9,280 nucleotides of DNA, taken from contig JAJRSP010000027.1 of the NCBI GenBank assembly GCA_024278775.1, positions 1 to 9,280 of the forward strand, read 5' to 3'. Below are positions 6,801 to 9,280 of the stretch, piece after piece. The DNA is from Planctomycetota bacterium. Lineage in GTDB: Bacteria > Planctomycetota > Phycisphaerae > UBA1845. Position 1 is the first letter of the stretch, and every line of letters starts with the position of its first letter. The position numbers and the translations under genes were made by a program. The notes under the pieces are model-generated. The model was not told the DNA's origin. It saw only the letters and a program-made list of their open reading frames with translations, and made no database searches.

Positions 6801-6957
6801 CTTCTTTTCTCTCTGTGTTGAACCAGCTCATTGCTCTCAGACAGGCCGTACACCATACCGCAAACGTCCGCCACGCGTAAGGCTTGCGGGTCCCAAAGTT
6901 AATAGAAAGAGCCACATTCCCTCGGAACGCGGCGACCTCTACCTATTTATGGTGGCG

Positions 6958-8064
6958 CTAGGGTTTGAACGACATGACGATATCGGCAAAGTACGTCGTA
7001 TCGAGGCGCAACTTGTTTTCGTTCGGGCGAGAGTTGTACTCGTGACGAACTCCCGTCTTGAGCTTCAGATCATCGTTTCGAAACGGAAACACCAGTGCCG
7101 CTTCCGCATCAAGGCGATAATCACCATAGTCGCTCCAGCCCGGACTGTAGCTGGTCGACTGCGTGAACTGTACCCACGGAGCCAAATCGAGGCGATAATC
7201 AAACCCAACATCGATCAGCGCGTCATTCAACACCGTGCCATCATTGTACGTTTCGTGGCGATAACCCAGCCCCAGACTCGTCTTGAGTTCGCGATCGGGT
7301 TGATTGAGCCAATATGTCACGAACCCTACCGCAGCCGTCGTACGAAGATCAAGATTCTCAAACTCGTCACGTTCCAACTGCAAGCGGGTGTACCAGAAGA
7401 CGTCCTTCCGGAGCTTCGACTCAAAACGAACCCCGCCGCCGTATTCGTTCTTCGTACGAATCTTGTCGGTCTCGGCGTATTGCCCGTACAGAAAAAGCGC
7501 CAGCAAATCCTGATCGGTCTTGCGTTTGACATCAAACCGACCGCGTGCGTCCATCGTATCGGTATTCCCCTCGGTGCGGGTGCCGCCGGCCTCCAACGTG
7601 GTGGTCCACTTGGGGGTGACCGCGTCCAACCTCTTCTGTTGTTCCTGTTTGAGCGTGATCATCTCCGGACTGTCGGCTCCCTTGGGCCACACGGCGGACA
7701 TTTTCTCGCGCGCCACGGGAATGTCTCCAATACCCGAGCGCATTACGACGCCCCCATCCAGCGTCTCAGTCAGCTTTCCAATGAGCTGGTCGCCACTGTC
7801 GAACCGGACGGCCACCTCCTGATCGGTAATGATGTCGGCTACCTTGTCGGCGGGGATGTCGAGCTTGCCTGCAAATTCCGTCAAGATGACAGCCTTTTCC
7901 GCTGTCATTCGCTCCAATGTTCCGACAATACGGCTGCCGTTGGTGGTCACGATCACATCCGCTGCCGCAGACGAAACGACGACTAGAAAGACCATCAGGG
8001 TTAGAAAGAACAACAGGGTTACGGGGAAGCTGGAACGCAGTCGAGTGTCTTGCGATCTCATCAT
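6958..8064 (-). CDS. DUF481 outer-membrane beta-barrel protein with two N-terminal Sm-like repeats
   Basis: A 368-residue exported protein. Residues 1-35 are a long signal peptide (hydrophobic LLFFLTLMVFLVVV) ending at about SSAAA. Residues 36-126 contain two tandem units of similar plan: VIVTTNGSRIVGTL to KLDIPADKVADI, then VRFDSGDQLIGKL to GDIPVAREKMSAV. Residues 152-368 are a DUF481 (YdiY-like) domain, with GGTRTEGNTDT at 160-170 and alternating beta strands rich in Tyr, Arg and Glu, ending FKP rather than in a terminal aromatic. By family it is predicted to be a barrel in the outer membrane; the role is unknown. Its ATG overlaps the stop of the preceding small lipoprotein gene by four bases (ATGA), so the two are coupled. 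No terminator was seen after the stop. Confidence 0.88.
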   Translation of the reverse strand: MMRSQDTRLRSSFPVTLLFFLTLMVFLVVVSSAAADVIVTTNGSRIVGTLERMTAEKAVILTEFAGKLDIPADKVADIITDQEVAVRFDSGDQLIGKLTETLDGGVVMRSGIGDIPVAREKMSAVWPKGADSPEMITLKQEQQKRLDAVTPKWTTTLEAGGTRTEGNTDTMDARGRFDVKRKTDQDLLALFLYGQYAETDKIRTKNEYGGGVRFESKLRKDVFWYTRLQLERDEFENLDLRTTAAVGFVTYWLNQPDRELKTSLGLGYRHETYNDGTVLNDALIDVGFDYRLDLAPWVQFTQSTSYSPGWSDYGDYRLDAEAALVFPFRNDDLKLKTGVRHEYNSRPNENKLRLDTTYFADIVMSFKP

Positions 8065-8282
8065 TGGTTCGCGCCAAGGGCTTCGTTCACGGCATCAGTA
8101 ACGAACGCGTCGATCGGATCAAGGATTGCCCCTCGGATCACGCTGATAACCAGATCATTGGCGTTGATCGTCTGCGACACGGTAATTTGACCGAAATCGC
8201 ATCCGCCGACTTGAAATACCGCCCCAGCAGCCCACAAAGCCGCTGCGCGTCGAACGCTCGATAGTCTTCTTTTCCCATTCAT
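8061..8282 (-). CDS. Small putative lipoprotein coupled to the DUF481 gene
   Basis: A 73-residue protein of unknown function. A basic start (MNGKRRLSSVRR) is followed by a hydrophobic stretch (AAALWAAGAVFQ) and a lipobox-like VGGC with C28, so the mature protein would be about 46 residues, lipid-anchored at the envelope. The VGG before Cys is acceptable but not ideal. The mature part (DFGQITVSQTINANDLVISVIRG onward) looks helical, with no further cysteine. GGGAG at 8290-8294 lies seven bases before ATG 8282, an excellent site. The stop overlaps the next start as ATGA, indicating coupled translation with the DUF481 protein. It is probably an accessory of that barrel protein, by context only. 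Confidence 0.8.
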   Translation of the reverse strand: MNGKRRLSSVRRAAALWAAGAVFQVGGCDFGQITVSQTINANDLVISVIRGAILDPIDAFVTDAVNEALGANQ

Positions 8283-8329
8283 TTATTCACTCCCATTCCG
8301 AGATCACGCACGCACCAAACGCCAGGCGG

Positions 8330-8358
8330 ATGATAGGAACAGCCCCGACCACCGTCAA
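8330..8358 (-). promoter_or_regulatory. Strong sigma-70-type promoter of the lipoprotein-DUF481 operon
   Basis: On the - strand TTGACG (8353-8358) and TATCAT (8330-8335) are separated by exactly 17 bases, and each matches five of six consensus positions. Transcription would start near 8323, about 40 bases before ATG 8282, with the GGGAG ribosome site inside that leader. It is the best promoter in the window. Confidence 0.7.
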
Positions 8359-8396
8359 CCATCGCAGTGAGAGCCCGCCTGCCCGTTGGGATGGGA

Positions 8397-8448
8397 GAAC
8401 GATTCTCTTACGCACAACACAGCGGTGATAGAAAATGGAACGATTCTC
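8397..8448. repeat. 11-bp direct repeat spanning the 3' end of the TIM-barrel gene
   Basis: GAACGATTCTC occurs at 8397-8407 and again at 8438-8448. The second copy encodes RESF of the TIM-barrel protein; the first begins directly after its TAA stop. The first copy is also a small inverted repeat (GAGAA, TCG, TTCTC on the - strand). No T-run follows, so it is a poor terminator. The duplication may be chance. Confidence 0.45.
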
Positions 8449-9244
8449 GCGCGGCGCAGACGGCATCATGACTGTGACGCGACAACTCAACGTGGACCGG
8501 ACCGGTATAACCAATCTCCCGACAGGCGGCGAAGATCGGCGAGAACCGCATCCCTCCGTCACCAAACATGAGGTGTTCGTGTACGCCGCGTCTCATGTCT
8601 TCGATGTGAATGTTCCAGAGGTGTTCTCGCCAGCATCGGATATGATTGGCCGGGTCTCCATCATCCAGGCAGTACACGTGCCCTACGTCGAGCGTTAGCC
8701 CCAGGGCGGGGTGATCGACGGCACCTACCAATCGTTCAAAGTCGGCCATCGTCTCGATGAACATGCCGGGCTCCGGCTCAAACGCCAGACGAACGCCACG
8801 CGAGGCGGCGTGGTCACACAGCGTACCCACCGAGGCGATCAGCCGACGCCAGACCATATCACGCGGCGCGTCGTCATCGGCGGCACCGGACCAGAACGAC
8901 ACACTGTCCGCGCTAAGACCGGCCGCGACATCAACGGCAGCCTTGAGATAGTCCATCCGACGCGCACGGTCGGCGGCGGTAGCGCTGACGAGCGTCGGTT
9001 GATGTTTTCGTCGTGGATCAAGAAGAAACCGCGCACCGGTTTCGATCGTCACACGCATGTCAAACTTCGACAGACATGGTGATGATGTGTTGATACACCG
9101 GGCGACGCCCTCGCCATTTGGCGGATCGAGAAGATCCGAATCCAACGTCAACGCGATGCTTCGATATCCGGTTTCGGCCAGAACCTCTACGGCATCTTCA
9201 AAACGATGGTGTGCAAAGCCGTTGGTGTTGTATCCGATCCGCAT
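8408..9244 (-). CDS. Sugar-phosphate isomerase/epimerase-like TIM-barrel protein
   Basis: A 278-residue cytosolic protein of the xylose-isomerase-like (AP endonuclease 2) TIM-barrel superfamily. Likely metal ligands are E156 in LAFEPEPG, D186 and H189 in TLDVGH, H213 in WNIHIEDM, and E253 in VHVELSRHSH. The opening RIGYNTNGFAHHRFEDAVEVL and the segment VTIETGARFLLDPRRKHQPT recall, from memory, isomerases that travel with UbiA-like prenyltransferase and sugar-phosphate cyclase genes of ebo-type metabolite clusters. That cannot be checked here because the upstream neighbours lie outside the window. Its substrate is therefore unknown. No ribosome site precedes ATG 9244, while a TATGAT box sits eight bases upstream, so the mRNA may be leaderless. 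The protein appears complete at normal length. Confidence 0.88.
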   Translation of the reverse strand: MRIGYNTNGFAHHRFEDAVEVLAETGYRSIALTLDSDLLDPPNGEGVARCINTSSPCLSKFDMRVTIETGARFLLDPRRKHQPTLVSATAADRARRMDYLKAAVDVAAGLSADSVSFWSGAADDDAPRDMVWRRLIASVGTLCDHAASRGVRLAFEPEPGMFIETMADFERLVGAVDHPALGLTLDVGHVYCLDDGDPANHIRCWREHLWNIHIEDMRRGVHEHLMFGDGGMRFSPIFAACREIGYTGPVHVELSRHSHDAVCAARESFHFLSPLCCA

Positions 9245-9252
9245 AGCGCGGC

Positions 9253-9258
9253 ATCATA
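9253..9258 (-). promoter_or_regulatory. Possible -10 box for a leaderless TIM-barrel transcript
   Basis: TATGAT on the - strand, five of six -10 bases, ends eight bases before ATG 9244. A transcript starting at the usual distance would begin at or next to the A of the start codon. The matching -35 region lies at the window edge and cannot be judged. Confidence 0.35.
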
Positions 9259-9280
9259 CACCACACAACACGAAAGACGA

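Noticed and set aside
5559..6821. 420-codon open frame on the + strand opposite the aminopeptidase
   Set aside because: The - strand M29 frame has all metal ligands; the + strand translation is a Val/Gly/Asp-rich shadow.
7074..7085. 12-bp perfect palindrome CGTTTCGAAACG
   Set aside because: Perfect 12-bp palindromes are expected a couple of times by chance here, and it is inside the DUF481 coding region.
6778..7986. 402-codon open frame on the + strand opposite the DUF481 gene
   Set aside because: It has no start context or motifs, whereas the - strand has a signal peptide, DUF481 pattern, coupled start and promoter.

Overview
The window looks like a chromosomal stretch of a GC-rich, Gram-negative-type bacterium. 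A Planctomycetota lineage, perhaps Phycisphaerae, is my best guess. It rests on family recollection: the TIM-barrel gene, the small GPDRR-type protein, and the outer-membrane DUF481 protein paired with a tiny lipoprotein. No rRNA, tRNA, CRISPR array, insertion sequence or phage gene was seen.

The left half (1-4361) reads on the + strand. A non-coding leader carries a phased CTAAC pentamer array (11-61) and a weak promoter. It is followed by a PfkB-family sugar kinase (214-1119), an RNA 2',3'-cyclic phosphodiesterase (thpR, best start TTG 1214) and recA (1799-2902). The thpR-recA pair is a widespread arrangement; cinA, which often precedes it, is absent here and a PfkB kinase takes that position. 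After about 150 bases comes a family-4 glycosyltransferase (3054-4361) for surface or exopolysaccharide glycans.

The right half reads on the - strand and converges with the glycosyltransferase near 4361-4421. In transcription order it holds a sugar-phosphate isomerase/epimerase-like TIM barrel (9244-8408, possibly leaderless). Next is a two-gene operon of a 73-residue putative lipoprotein (8282-8061) translationally coupled to a DUF481 outer-membrane barrel protein (8064-6958), driven by a good sigma-70-type promoter. It continues with an M29 aminopeptidase (6800-5685), a gene-sparse stretch with a near-perfect 24-bp palindrome and a promoter, a small protein with an extremely acidic tail (5384-5001), and a small Arg-rich GPDRR-repeat protein (4840-4421).

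Most genes are ordinary housekeeping or envelope functions. The items least explained by known families are the phased pentamer array at the left edge, the two small unrecognised proteins, the lipoprotein/barrel pair, the basic tail of RecA and several strong inverted repeats. I found no clear new multi-gene system.
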